This document shows positions 1 through 10,198 of a stretch of 64,000 nt of DNA, one piece after another. The notes under the pieces were generated by a model that saw nothing but the letters and a program-made list of their open reading frames with translations, made no database searches and was not told the DNA's origin. Where the stretch lies: positions 15,984,296-16,048,295 of the forward strand of contig JARWIR010000024.1 in assembly GCA_029959085.1 (NCBI GenBank), in the 5' to 3' direction. The first letter of the stretch is position 1; every line of letters begins with the position of its first letter. Origin of the DNA: Nemophila menziesii (lineage: Eukaryota; Streptophyta; Magnoliopsida; Boraginales; Hydrophyllaceae). The translations under genes were made by a program, and so were the position numbers.

Positions 1-2747
1 AGATAAATCATATTTAAAATAAAAAAGTGTTGTGGAGCAACACATACAAATGGAGTAGAAATTCGAATGCAAAGTAAATGATTCTCTATTAGCTACCAAG
101 AGTGTCCCGTGTTCCAGTTTTGCAACATTTATAATAGTTTGTCTTCAAAGTTTTGAATATTTTAATTTTTTCTTTATCTTTTGTTTACTTCAAATGGAAT
201 TTTAGTTAGATATGTGGTTCTTGTAAAAAGTCCCACAAACAGTTTGAAATTAGTACACATATTTAAGTCTAAGGGTTAAAATAGAAGATTAAATGTATTT
301 CAAAACGTCATGCGTAAAGAAAACTCACTTTAAGCGGCTCACTAATATATAAGTAATATGCGTTTACTATTTTGACGCATAAATCTTCTTTAATATAAAT
401 ATAAAGTTTGTTGTATCCAACCAAACAACCGTTGTAGCAAATCCAACATAAAGACTAAGATTATTGACTCTCTACCAAGAGTGTCACAGGTTCAAGTCCT
501 GGCAAAGGTTATAATACTTTTTTTCCTTAACTTTTAAATCAATAAATTTCATATTTGTCCATTCTCTTGGTTATAACTTATTTTTATTCAGGGTTCTGGT
601 TCTTGAAAAAAGACTCGCATAAATTATTAACTATGTCAACATCTTTCAGTCAAAGAATTACGATAGAATAGTAAATGCAAGTAGAAATCATCATGCATAA
701 AAACAATAAAATTTCCTATAGACGGTTCACAAGTATTGAAAAAGAGTTGTTTACTCTTTTTACAGGTAAATCCTATTTAAAATGAAATTTTTTTGTGGAG
801 CAACACATACAAATGGAGTAGAAATTCCAATGCAAAGTAAATGATTCTCTATTTGCTACCAAGAGTGTCCCGTGTTCCAGTTTTGCAACGTTTATAATAG
901 TTTGTCTTCAAAGTTTTGAATATTTTAATTTTTTCTTTATCTTTTGTTTACTTCAAATGGAATTTTAGTTAGATATGTGGTTCTTGTAAAAAGTCCCACA
1001 AATAGTTTGAAATTAGTACAGATATTTAAGTCTAAGGGTTAAAATAGAAGATTAAATGTATTTCAAAACGTCATGCGTAAAGAAAACTCACTTTAAGCGG
1101 CTCACTAATATATAAGTAATATGCGTTTACTATTTTGACGCATAAATCTTCTTTAATATAAATATAAAGTTTGTTATATCCAACCAAACAACCGTTGTAG
1201 CAAATCCAACATAAAGACTAACATTATCGACTGTCTACCAAGAGTGTCCCAGGTTCAAGTCCTGGCAACGGTTATAATACTTTTTTTCCTTAACTTTTAA
1301 ATCAATAAATTTCATCTTTGTCCATTCTCTTAGTTATAACTTATTTTTAATCAGGGTTCTGGTTCTTGAAAAAAGACTCGCATAAATTTTTAACTATGTC
1401 AACATCTTTCAGTCAAAGAATTTCGATAGAATAGTAAATGCAAGTGGAAATCATCATGCATAAAAACAATAAAATTTCCTATAGACGGTTCACAAGTATT
1501 GAAAAAGAGTTGTTTACTCTTTTTACAGGTAAATCATATTTAAAATAAAAACGTTTTGTGGAGCAACACATACAAATGGAGTAGAAATTCGAATGCAAAG
1601 TAAATGATTCTCTATTAGCTACCAAGAGTGTCCCGTGTTCCAGCTTTGCAACGTTTATAATAGTTTGTCTTCAAAGTTTTGAATATTTTAATTTTTTCTT
1701 TATCTTTTGTTTACTTCAAATGGAATTTTAGTTAGATATGTGGTTCTTGTAAAAAGTCCCACAAACAGTTTGAAATTAGTACACATATTTAAGTCTAAGG
1801 GTTAAAATAGAAAATTAAATGTATTTCAAAACGTCACGCGTAAAGAAAACTCACTTTAAGCGGCTCACTAATATATAAGTAATATGCGTTTACTATTTTG
1901 ACGCATAAATCTTCTTTAATATAAATATAAAGTTTGTTGTATCCAACCAAACAACCGTTGTAGCAAATCCAACATAAAGACTAAGATTATCGACTCTCTA
2001 CCAAGAGTGTCCCAGGTTTAAGTCCTGGCAACGGTTATAATACTTTTTTTCCTTAACTTTTAAATCAATAAATTTCATCTTTGTCCATTCTCTTAGTTAT
2101 AACTTATTTTTAATCAGGGTTCTGGTTCTTGAAAAAAGACTCGCATAAATTTTTAACTATGTAAACATCTTTCAGTCAAAGAATTTCGATAGAATAGTAA
2201 ATGCAAGTAGAAATCATCATGCATAAAAACAATAAAATTTCCTATAGACGGTTCACAAGTATTGAAAAAGAGTTGTTTACTCTTTTTACAGGTAAATCAT
2301 ATTTAAAATAAAAATGTTTTGTTGAGCAACACATACAAATGGAGTAGAAATTCGAATGCAAAGTAAATGATTCTCTATTAGCTACCAAGAGTGTCCCGTG
2401 TTTTAGTTTTGCAACGTTTATAATAGGTTGTCTTCAAAGTTTTGAATATTTTAATTTTTTCTTTATCTTTTGTTTACTTCAAATGGAATTTTAGTTAGAT
2501 ATGTGGTTCTTGTAAAAAGTCCCACAAACAGTTTGAAATTAGTACACATATTTAAGTCTAAGGGTTAAAATAGAAGATTAAATGTATTTCAAAACGTCAT
2601 GCGTAAAGAAAACTCACTTTAAGCGGCTCACTAATATATAAGTAATATGCGTTTACTATTTTGACGCATAAATCTTCTTTAATATAAATATAAAGTTTGT
2701 TGTATCCAACCAAACAACCGTTGTAGCAAATCCAACATAAAGACTAA
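1..2747 (+). repeat. Satellite family A array, left part (about 3.5 units)
   Basis: Tandem units of 763 bp. The last base of the T-loop-like motif TTCAAGT falls at 497, 1260 and 2023, and the series continues at 6354 once the inserted transposon and its 3-bp duplication are removed. The window opens inside a unit, so the array runs on to the left. Copy 1 differs in the tRNA-like core (gtgtcacagg for gtgtcccagg, ggcaaagg for ggcaacgg), and the copy at 2023 has aggtttaag. No protein-coding gene is seen here. Confidence 0.97.
2716..2747 (+). pseudogene. 5' part of a satellite tRNA-like core, cut by the Harbinger insertion
   Basis: aaccgttgtagcaaatcc... to ...gactaa. The 3' part resumes after the transposon and carries the anticodon-like stem, T arm and acceptor strand to 6367. 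The T run that normally follows is broken in this copy (ctttatttcttt in place of seven T). Even without the insertion it would probably lack an efficient pol III stop. Confidence 0.6.
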
Positions 2748-2775
2748 GGGGGGTTTATTCAATCAAGATTCTATT
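2748..2775 (+). repeat. Left terminal inverted repeat of the Harbinger element
   Basis: The sequence begins GGGGGGTTTATTCAATCA and pairs with the right end at 6285-6312. The two mismatches lie at positions 19 and 24 of the repeat. The preceding TAA (2745-2747) is the left target duplication. Confidence 0.95.
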
Positions 2776-2957
2776 GAATTTTTTTGGATTTTATAAGTAG
2801 ACCATTATTCAATAGAGATTTCAAAGAGTCTATTAAAATATGGGGTTATTCGATTGAGATTTGAACAAGTCTATTAAAATCTTACGTTATTAAAAAATCA
2901 TTAGACTTTTTAAGTTAATGGATTTCATAGGAGAATAGGGCTTGGGTTGGGCTTGGG
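2776..2957 (+). repeat. Left subterminal region with repeated CTATTAAAAT motifs
   Basis: The motif agtctattaaaat occurs near 2827 and again near 2869. Related forms, including aatctattaaaatcc and agtctaataaaatcc, lie in the right subterminal region at about 6155-6290. Short motifs repeated just inside both ends are typical of sites bound by Harbinger transposase complexes. That role is inferred here. Confidence 0.5.
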
Positions 2958-2965
2958 TATAAATA
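2958..2965 (+). promoter_or_regulatory. TATA box of the transposase gene
   Basis: TATAAATA, followed by a C/T-rich stretch where transcription could start (about 2985-2995). It lies inside the element and points toward the transposase. A leader exon would then run to 3042, where ccaaaag|gtaaaa reads as a good splice donor. Confidence 0.55.
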
Positions 2966-3042
2966 CACCACTTCTCTAGAAATCTCTCTATTGCAGCAGA
3001 GATTTTACAATTCCTTGAGAGCGACACAGCTCCCGCCAAAAG

Positions 3043-4024
3043 GTAAAAAACCTCCTGCCATTTATTATTTTTTTCTGCAAAATTTATCTGCTATTTATTA
3101 TTTTTGATTATCTGTTTACAATAATTTAAGGAATTATGTGTAATCTATGTGTGTTTATATGGGTAATTACAAATATGCAACATAAGAAATTTGATTTTTT
3201 TAAACTTTCTTTTTTCTACGTAAAAAATCTAATAACACAGATAAAGGAAATTAGATAGCTCTTGAAGATGTGATTGATAATAAATATTGGGTAGGAAATT
3301 GATTCTTGTATTTTTGTTTTATATTGATATAAAAAAATCTGATTGTCTTTCACCTATGATAATTTATAAATCATGATATAAGAAAAATGTTTATAACGAT
3401 GAATTTGCATATAGCAATGTGAAAAATGAGTAAATTCTTCTTGAACCTGAGAATTTTTTATAAATTCATGGCCTTTTTTAAGAGCATTGCCTATCTCTTC
3501 ACTCATATAACTAGCAAGTAGCGCTTGAATTGCAAAACCAGTATCCCATTGTTGACTACCGAAACTCTGAATTGAATGACAATATAATCAAAATTGTCAG
3601 TTTTCTGATTATTGATATTATATAATCTGATACAAAATTTAAGAATGTTTTTTTCCTAACCTGCATTTTCATTCCATCTTTAGCTACCCAAATATAATCA
3701 GGAATCCTCGTTAGATGTTTCTTGAAATAATCTCCATTATGATCTTCAACCCGACAAGCAAGCATACATATATATTTTTAAGTCTTTTTTTCTAAAAGTA
3801 GTCTTTAAGTCTTTATCTAATCTTATAGTCTATAGAATATTTCAATACCTATTTTTCTATACATCCCAATTAATAGTATTGTCTATATGTTCTGCTAAAC
3901 TTTAATTGTAACACTTATCCAATTGCAATATTAGTTAACAAAATTTCTAAATTATTATAATTATTATTATTATTATGATAATATACATCGGATTGCTAAA
4001 TTTTATTTTAATGAATTATTTCAG
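3043..4024 (+). other. Predicted 5'-leader intron of the transposase gene
   Basis: The donor is aaaag|gtaaaa, with the intron starting at 3043. The acceptor is tatttcag at the end of the intron, 4023-4024, nine bases before the transposase ATG at 4034. The intron is AT-rich and contains the antisense oxidosqualene cyclase fragment at 3447-3768. The remaining parts (3043-3446 and 3769-4024) show nothing I recognise. The splice sites are read from consensus only. Confidence 0.45.
3447..3768 (-). pseudogene. Captured fragment of an oxidosqualene (triterpene/sterol) cyclase gene: two exons and the intron between
   Basis: On the minus strand, 3768-3661 encodes a peptide beginning CMLAC and containing [22 protein letters not shown] and DGMKMQ. 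After a 94-bp intron (3660-3567, GT...AG in this orientation), 3566-3447 continues with [19 protein letters not shown] and ends GHEFIKNSQ at CAG|GTT, another donor-like site. This is the conserved mid-region of plant oxidosqualene cyclases such as cycloartenol, lupeol and beta-amyrin synthases, which fold 2,3-oxidosqualene into sterol or triterpene skeletons. About 76 residues remain of an enzyme normally near 760. The fragment stops before the catalytic DCTAE region. I recall the family having W where this copy has R (ACRVED). Both exons stay open and the intron is retained, so the piece was taken from genomic DNA, not from a spliced RNA. It makes no enzyme. It lies antisense within the predicted leader intron of the transposase gene. 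Confidence 0.9.
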
Positions 4025-4033
4025 TTAAGAGAC

Positions 4034-5499
4034 ATGAATAGAGAAAACATAGAAGAAGACGAAATAGAAGACTTTGAAGAGGAATTTTATGATAATATCA
4101 AATATTTGTTGATGGCATTTCAAGCGATAATTATTGCATTGAGAAAGACGTTTGATACGATGACTCGTCCACGTATTCAATCTCCGTTGCAACGTCGACC
4201 AATCACTAGAAAGGGATATAATTATATACATCAAGTGTTGCAAGACGACCCTCAAGATTTTAGAGACTTGCATAGAATGCCTCCAAATGTGTTTCTTAAA
4301 TTGTGTGCTATAATCCGGGATCAAACGCCTTTAGAAGATACAAGGTATATATGTGTGGAAGAAATGTTAGGAACATTCTTGGTTGTAGTGGGACACAATG
4401 ATCGTTATTGCAACATTCGGCAAAGGTATGGCCGTTCAATATTTACAGCTAGTCAGAGTTTTAATAAAATTTTGAAGGCGTTGAAAACTATAGCACCACA
4501 AATGATGGCCAAACCAGGATTTGCAGTACCTTCTAAAATAAGAACAAGTACACGATTTTATCCCTATTTTAAGGTAATTTTTTTTAATACACTTAAACGT
4601 TAATAAACTTATGTTAATTTGTACTATTTATAATTGTAAAGCCTATAATTTTTTACAGAAACTAAAGCTACACGTAATGTTTTTGTCACTTTAGGATTGC
4701 ATTGGTGCTATTGATGGTACCCACATTCCCGCCACGATAACAGGCCAAGATATGAGCAGTTATCGTAATCGTCATGGATTTCAATCTCAAAATGTTTTGG
4801 CAGCTTGCAACTTTGATTTAGAATTTATTTATGTACTTAGTGGCTGGGAAGGATCGGCACATGACTCAAAAGTGTTAAATGATGCTTTATCAAGAAGAAA
4901 TGGACTAAAAGTGTTGCAAGGTAATGAATCTTTATACCGTGTTGGTTTTTATGAATTGAAAATTTTGTGTACGACATACTATTTAAAATGTTATATTTAC
5001 AGGAAAATACTTTTTAGTAGATTGTGGATTCGCCAATCGCCGTCAATTCTTAGCTCCATTACGAGGTGTTCGATATCATCTTAAAGATTTTGGTGGACAA
5101 GGCCGTCATCCTCAAAATGCAAGCGAGTTGTTCAATCTTCGTCATTCGTCATTGAGGAATGTCATTGAAAGAATATTTGGTATATTTAAATCACGTTTCA
5201 CAATTTTTAAGACGGCGCCTCCCTTTCCTTTTCAAACACAAGCAGAGTTAGTATTGGCTTGTGCTGGACTACACAATTTTCTTCACAAAGAGTGTCGCTC
5301 TGATGAATTTCCTCCAGAAATAGAAAACGATTCATCATCTTCATCGCATCTTGACATGGACGAGGAAAATTATGAACCACTTTCTCAAACTCAACAACAA
5401 CAAAGAACGGAAGCTAATGTTTGGAGACTTGGCATTGCTGAAGCTATGTGGGTTGATAGACAACAAAATGACGATAATGAAATTCTAGAAGATAATTAA
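4034..5499 (+). CDS. PIF/Harbinger transposase (DDE superfamily), three coding exons, 420 residues
   Basis: This is the transposase that would cut and join the element's ends. Exons read 4034-4573, 4695-4920 and 5003-5499. The introns of 121 and 82 bp begin GT and end AG, and the joined frame stays open for 421 codons including the stop. Residues 1-40 are acidic. About 50-160 (SPLQRRPITRKGYNYI, then VEEMLGTFL and NIRQRYGRS) form the helix-turn-helix region found ahead of the nuclease in plant members. The nuclease follows with IGAIDGTHIP (D187), a VLAACNFDLEFIYVLSGWEG core, FLVDCGFANRRQFLAP (D262) and LRNVIERIFGIFK (E311). The whole DDE triad and the HNFLH motif near the C-terminus are present. 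The C-terminal tail is Ser/Asp/Glu/Gln-rich. The ATG is the first in its predicted exon, nine bases after a splice acceptor. No frameshift or stop is seen, so the gene may be functional. The related plant proteins also include domesticated ALP1-type genes, but the terminal repeats here show a real transposon. Confidence 0.93.
4574..4694 (+). other. Transposase intron 1 (121 bp)
   Basis: The donor aag|gtaatt and acceptor ctttag|gattgc join ...FYPYFK to DCIGAIDGTH in phase 0. This restores the motif expected around the first catalytic aspartate. The unspliced frame hits a stop shortly after the donor. Confidence 0.88.
4921..5002 (+). other. Transposase intron 2 (82 bp)
   Basis: The donor gcaag|gtaatg and acceptor atttacag|gaaaat join ...LKVLQ to GKYFLVDCGF in phase 1. 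This brings the second catalytic aspartate into frame. Confidence 0.88.
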
Positions 5500-5597
5500 G
5501 AGGGTCTAATTGCATAAAGTCGAATATCATATTAGTTTTCTTTTTATTTATTTGATTTTTCAGTAATATTGTCATTTGGTTGTTATTTTTTTAATTC

Positions 5598-5603
5598 AAT
5601 AAA
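5598..5603 (+). terminator. Poly(A) signal of the transposase gene
   Basis: AATAAA, about 100 bp after the stop codon in a T-rich 3' region (gtcatttggttgtt and T runs around it). It is the only well-placed canonical hexamer near the stop. Confidence 0.5.
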
Positions 5604-6284
5604 TTATTTTTTTAATTGAATATGCTATCTTTTAAATTTGCTCGTGTTATTTTTTAATTTAATATTGCATCTTCTTTGATTTTAACAGCTTCAAAAAGCT
5701 TGAAAGCTGAATTGTATAACTTTATAACCAGAGGCTTTTTTTTCCTTTCTTTATATTTTAATGAAAATTGTATGGTGTTAAATTAACTAAAGACTCATCT
5801 ATTAAAAATGAATTAACTAAAGATTCTTATAAAGGAATTTACATGGTCTGCAGCAGCAGACTTTTTTTTGTCAACTGTGGTCTGCATATTTTAAGTGCAA
5901 GTAAAGAGATGTTTTTTGCACTTCTCATTAGTAAAGAAATCCTTTACTAATATGAAAAGAATAATTTATGAAGAATTTTGCTCAAGAACTATTTTAAGAT
6001 TAGAAAATCAAAACGTCATTTTTCTTTTTTCTTTAAGTCACTTTAATTATTTGGGAAAAAAAGGTCACTTTAATTCATACGGTTTAGTATGTTTGATTAA
6101 TCGTTCAAAGACTCGAAAACAATACTTTATTTGTAATATAGAAATATTAATGAATTAGAATCTATTAAAATCCAACATAAAAATCCGTCAAACTCCACAT
6201 AAGACTCTTTTAAAATCTAGCAAGATTTAAACAATTCGTAGAATCTACAATGACTATGGATTTTAAAAGACTCTAATAAAGTCT
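5604..6284 (+). other. Right interior of the Harbinger element, no gene recognised
   Basis: AT-rich sequence with two overlapping open frames, 60 codons (5768-5950) and 87 codons (5895-6158). They have no recognisable domain and low-complexity F/I/L/K-rich translations. I looked for a Myb/SANT-type second transposon protein on both strands and did not see one. From about 6155 the sequence holds copies of the subterminal motif (aatctattaaaatcc, agtctaataaaatcc) shared with the left end. Confidence 0.6.
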
Positions 6285-6312
6285 AATAAAATCCTGATTG
6301 AATAAACCCCCC
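6285..6312 (-). repeat. Right terminal inverted repeat of the Harbinger element
   Basis: Its reverse complement begins GGGGGGTTTATTCAATCA, the same 18 bases as the left end. The TAA at 6313-6315 is the right target duplication and leads straight back into satellite sequence (gattatcgac). Confidence 0.95.
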
Positions 6313-9300
6313 TAAGATTATCGACCCTCTACCAAGAGTGTCCCAGGTTCAAGTCCTGGCAACGGTTAAAATACTTTATTTCTTTAACTTTTAAATTAAT
6401 AAATTTCATCTTTGTCCATTGTCTTAGTTATAACTTATTTTTAATCAGGGTTTTGGTTCTTGAAAAACGACTCGCATAAATTTTTAACTATGTCAACATC
6501 TTTCAGTCAAAGAATTTCGATAGAATAGTAAATGCAAGTAGAAATCATCATGCATAAAAACAATAAAATTTCCTATAGACGGTTCACAAGTATTGAAAAA
6601 GAGTTGTGTACTCTTTTTACAGGTAAATCATATTTAAAATAAAAACGTTTTGTGGAGCAACACATACAAATGGAGTAGAAATTCGAATGCAAAGTAAATG
6701 ATTCTCTATTAGCTACCAAGAGTGTCCCGTGTTCCAGTTTTGCAACGTTTATAATAGTTTGTCTTCAAAGTTTTGAATATTTTAATTTTTTCTTTATCTT
6801 TTATTTACTTCAAATGGAATTTTAGTTAGATATGTGGTTCTTGTAAATAGTCCCACAAACAGTTTGAAATTAGTACACACATTTAAGTCTAAGGGTTAAA
6901 ATAGAAGATTAAATGTATTTCAAAACGTCACGCGTAAAGAAAACTCACTTTAAGCGGCTCACTAATATATAAGTAATATGCGTTTACTATTTTGACGCAT
7001 AAATCTTCTTTAATATAAATATAAAGTTTGTTGTATATCCAACTAAACAACCGTTGTAGCAAATCCAACATAAAGACTAAGATTATCGACTCTCTACCAA
7101 GAGTGTCCCAGGTTTAAGTCCTGGCAACGGTTATAATACTTTTTTTCCTTAACTTTTAAATCAATAAATTTCATCTTTGTCCATTCTCTTAGTTATAACT
7201 TATTTTTAATCAGGGTTCTGGTTCTTGAAAAAAGACTCGCATAAATTTTTAACTATGTCAACATCTTTCAGTCAAAGAATTTCGATAGAATAGTAAATGC
7301 AAGTAGAAATCATCATGCATAAAAACAATAAAATTTCCTATAGACGGTTCACAAGTATTGAAAAATAGTTGTTTACTCTTTTTACAGGTAAATCATATTT
7401 AAAATAAAAATGTTTTGTGGAGCAACACATACAAATGGAGTAGAAATTCGAATGCAAAGTAAATGATTCTCTATTAGCTACCCAGAGTGTCCCGTGTTCC
7501 AGTTTTGCAACGTTTATAATAGTTTGTCTTCAAAGTTTTGAATATTTTAATTTTTTCTTTATCTTTTGTTTACTTCAAATGGAATTTTAGTTAGATATGT
7601 GGTTCTTGTAAAAAGTCCCACAAACAGTTTGAAATTAGTACACATATTTAAGTCTAAGGGTTAAAATAGAAGATTAAATGTATTTCAAAACGTCATGCGT
7701 AAAGAAAACTCACTTTAAGCGGCTCACTAATATATAAGTAATATGCGTTTACTATTTTGACGCATAAATCTTCTTTAATATAAATATAAAGTTTGTTGTA
7801 TCCAACCAAACAACCGTTGTAGCAAATCCAACATAAAGACTAAGATTATCGACTCTCTACCAAGAGTGTCCCAGGTTCAAGTCCTGGCAACGGTTATAAT
7901 ACTTTTTTTCCTTAACTTTTAAATCAATAAATTTCATCTTTGTCCATTGTCTTAGTTATAACTTATTTTTAATCAGGGTTCTGGTTCTTGAAAAAAGACT
8001 CGCATAAATTTTTAACTATGTCAACATCTTTCAGTCAAAGAATTCTGATAGAATAGTAAATGCAAGTAGAAATCATCATGCATAAAAACAATAAAATTTC
8101 CTATAGACGGTTCACAAGTATTGAAAAAGAGTTGTGTACTCTTTTTACAGGTAAATCATATTTAAAATAAAAACGTTTTGTGGAGCAACACATACAAATG
8201 GAGTAGAAATTCGAATGCAAAGTAAATGATTCTCTATTAGCTACCAAGAGTGTCCCGTGTTCCAGTTTTGCAACGTTTATAATAGTTTGTCTTCAAAGTT
8301 TTGAATATTTTAATTTTTTCTTTATCTTTTGTTTACTTCAAATGGAATTTTAGTTAGATATGTGGTTCTTGTAAAAAGTCCCACAAACAGTTTGAAATTA
8401 GTACACATATTTAAGTCTAAGGGTTAAAATAGAAGATTAAATGTATTTCAAAACGTCATGCGTAAAGAAAACTCACTTTAAGCGGCTCACTAATATATAA
8501 GTCATATGCGTTTACTATTTTGACGCATAAATCTTCTTTAATATAAATATAAAGTTTGTTGTATCCAGCCAAACAACCGTTGTAGCAAATCCAACATAAA
8601 GACTAAGATTATCGACTCTCTACCAAGAGTGTCCCAGGTTCAAGTCCTGGCAACGGTTATAATACTTTTTTTCCTTAACTTTTAAATCAATAAATTTCAT
8701 CTTTGTCCATTGTCTTAGTTATAACTTATTTTTAATCAGGGTTCTGGTTCTTGAAAAACGACTCGCATAATTTTTTAACTATGTCAACATCTTTCAGTCA
8801 AAGAATTCCGATAGAATAGTAAATGCAAGTAGAAATCATCATGCATAAAAACAATAAAATTTCCTATAGACGGTTCACAAGTATTGAAAAAGAGTTGTGT
8901 ACTCTTTTTACAGGTAAATCATATTTAAAATAAAAACGTTTTGTGGAGCAACACATACAAATGGAGTAGAAATTCGAATGCAAAGTAAATGATTCTCTAT
9001 TAGCTACCAAGAGTGTCCCGTGTTCCAGTTTTGCAACGTTTATAATAGTTTGTCTTCAAAGTTTTGAATATTTTAATTTTTTCTTTATCTTTTGTTTACT
9101 TCAAATGGGATTTTAGTTAGATATGTGGTTCTTGTAAAAAGTCCCACAAACAGTTTGAAATTAGTACACATATTTAAGTCTAAGGGTTAAAATAGAAGAT
9201 TAAATGTATTTCAAAACGTCATGCGTAAAGAAAACTCACTTTAAGCGGCTCACTAATATATAAGTAATATGCGTTTACTATTTTGACGCATAAATCTTCT

Positions 9301-10067
9301 TTAATATAAATATAAAGTTTGTTGTATCCAACCAAACAACCGTTGTAGCAAATCCAACATAAAGACTAAGATTATCGACTCTCTACCAAGAGTGTCCCAG
9401 GTTCAAGTCCTGGCAACGGTTATAATACTTTTTTTCCTTAACTTTTAAATCAATAAATTTCATCTTTGTCCATTGTCTTAGTTATAACTTATTTTTAATC
9501 AGGGTTTTGGTTCTTGAAAAACGACTCGCATAATTTTTTAACTATGTCAACATCTTTCAATCAAAGAATTTCGATAGAATAGTAAATGCAAGTAGAAATC
9601 ATCATGCATAAAAACAATAAAATTTCCTATAGACGGTTCACAAGTATTGAAAAATAGTTATTTACTCTTTTTACAGGTAAATCATATTTAAAATAAAAAC
9701 GTTTTGTGGAGCAACACATACAAATGGAGTAGAAATTCGAATGCAAAGTAAATGATTCTCTATTAGCTACCAAGAGTGTCCCGTGTTCCAGTTTTGCAAC
9801 GTTTATAATAGTTTGTCTTCAAAGTTTTGAATATTTTAATTTTTTCTTTATCTTTTGTTTACTTCAAATGGGATTTTAGTTAGATATGTGGTTCTTGTAA
9901 AAAGTCCCACAAACAGTTTGAAATTAGTACACATATTTAAGTCTAAGGGTTAAAATAGAAGATTAAATGTATTTCAAAACGTCATGCGTAAAGAAAACTC
10001 ACTTTAAGCGGCTCACTAATATATAAGTAATATGCGTTTACTATTTTGACGCATAAATCTTCTTTAA

Positions 10068-10198
10068 TATAAATATAAAGTTTGTTGTATCCAACCAAAC
10101 AACCGTTGTAGCAAATCCAACATAAAGACTAAGATTATCGACTCTCTACCAAGAGTGTCCCAGGTTCAAGTCCTGGCAACGGTTATAATACTTTTTTT
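10068..10198 (+). ncRNA. tRNA-like pol III module of family A (representative copy)
   Basis: A TATA-like box (TATAAATA, 10068-10075) lies 33 bp before an 84-nt tRNA-like core at 10101-10184, and the bases just ahead read ccaaccaaac (CAA triplets). The core opens AACCGTTG and closes CAACGGTT, a perfect 8-bp stem. The T arm is CCAGG-TTCAAGT-CCTGG (5/7/5). ACTCT/AGAGT forms a 5-bp anticodon-like stem with a 6-nt loop. The B box GGTTCAAGTCC fits the consensus at all 11 positions. TAGCAAA fits the first seven positions of the A box, but the conserved GG of the D loop is missing and no good D arm forms. Seven T follow at 10192-10198. TATA near -30, CAA at the start site and a T run at the end are known features of plant nuclear tRNA genes. 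A tRNA-derived SINE head is the main alternative origin. It is probably not a working tRNA. Transcription is inferred. Confidence 0.45.

Larger units (their letters stand above)
2748..6312 (+). mobile_element. PIF/Harbinger DNA transposon, 3,565 bp, with captured host gene fragment
   Basis: The element begins GGGGGG and ends CCCCCC, with terminal inverted repeats (2748-2775 and 6285-6312) that match perfectly for 18 bp and at 26 of 28 positions. It is flanked by TAA on both sides (2745-2747 and 6313-6315). Removing the element and one TAA restores the uninterrupted satellite sequence seen in every other copy. A 3-bp TAA/TTA duplication is the mark of the PIF/Harbinger superfamily. Inside are a TATA box, a predicted leader intron holding an antisense oxidosqualene cyclase fragment, a three-exon transposase gene and a poly(A) signal. 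I see no second, Myb-like protein gene, which autonomous plant Harbinger elements usually also carry. This copy may therefore depend on that protein from elsewhere. It sits inside the tRNA-like core of a satellite unit. Confidence 0.96.

Noticed and set aside
4025..4324. A 99-codon minus-strand frame overlapping the first transposase exon.
   Set aside because: It is the shadow of the plus-strand transposase exon, which matches the family motif by motif.
5768..6158. Two overlapping frames (60 and 87 codons) in the right part of the Harbinger as a second transposon protein.
   Set aside because: The translations are low-complexity and lack the Trp-rich Myb/SANT pattern. No splice arrangement joins them convincingly.
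10101..10184. A true functional tRNA gene in each unit.
   Set aside because: There is no good D arm, the GG of the D loop is missing, the anticodon-like loop has six bases, and nine or so extra bases lie before that stem. Called tRNA-like instead.
10155..10184. Primer binding site of an LTR retrotransposon, from the cctggcaacgg motif.
   Set aside because: No LTR starting TG just upstream, no polypurine tract and no gag-pol remains. The motif is fully explained as a T arm plus acceptor strand.
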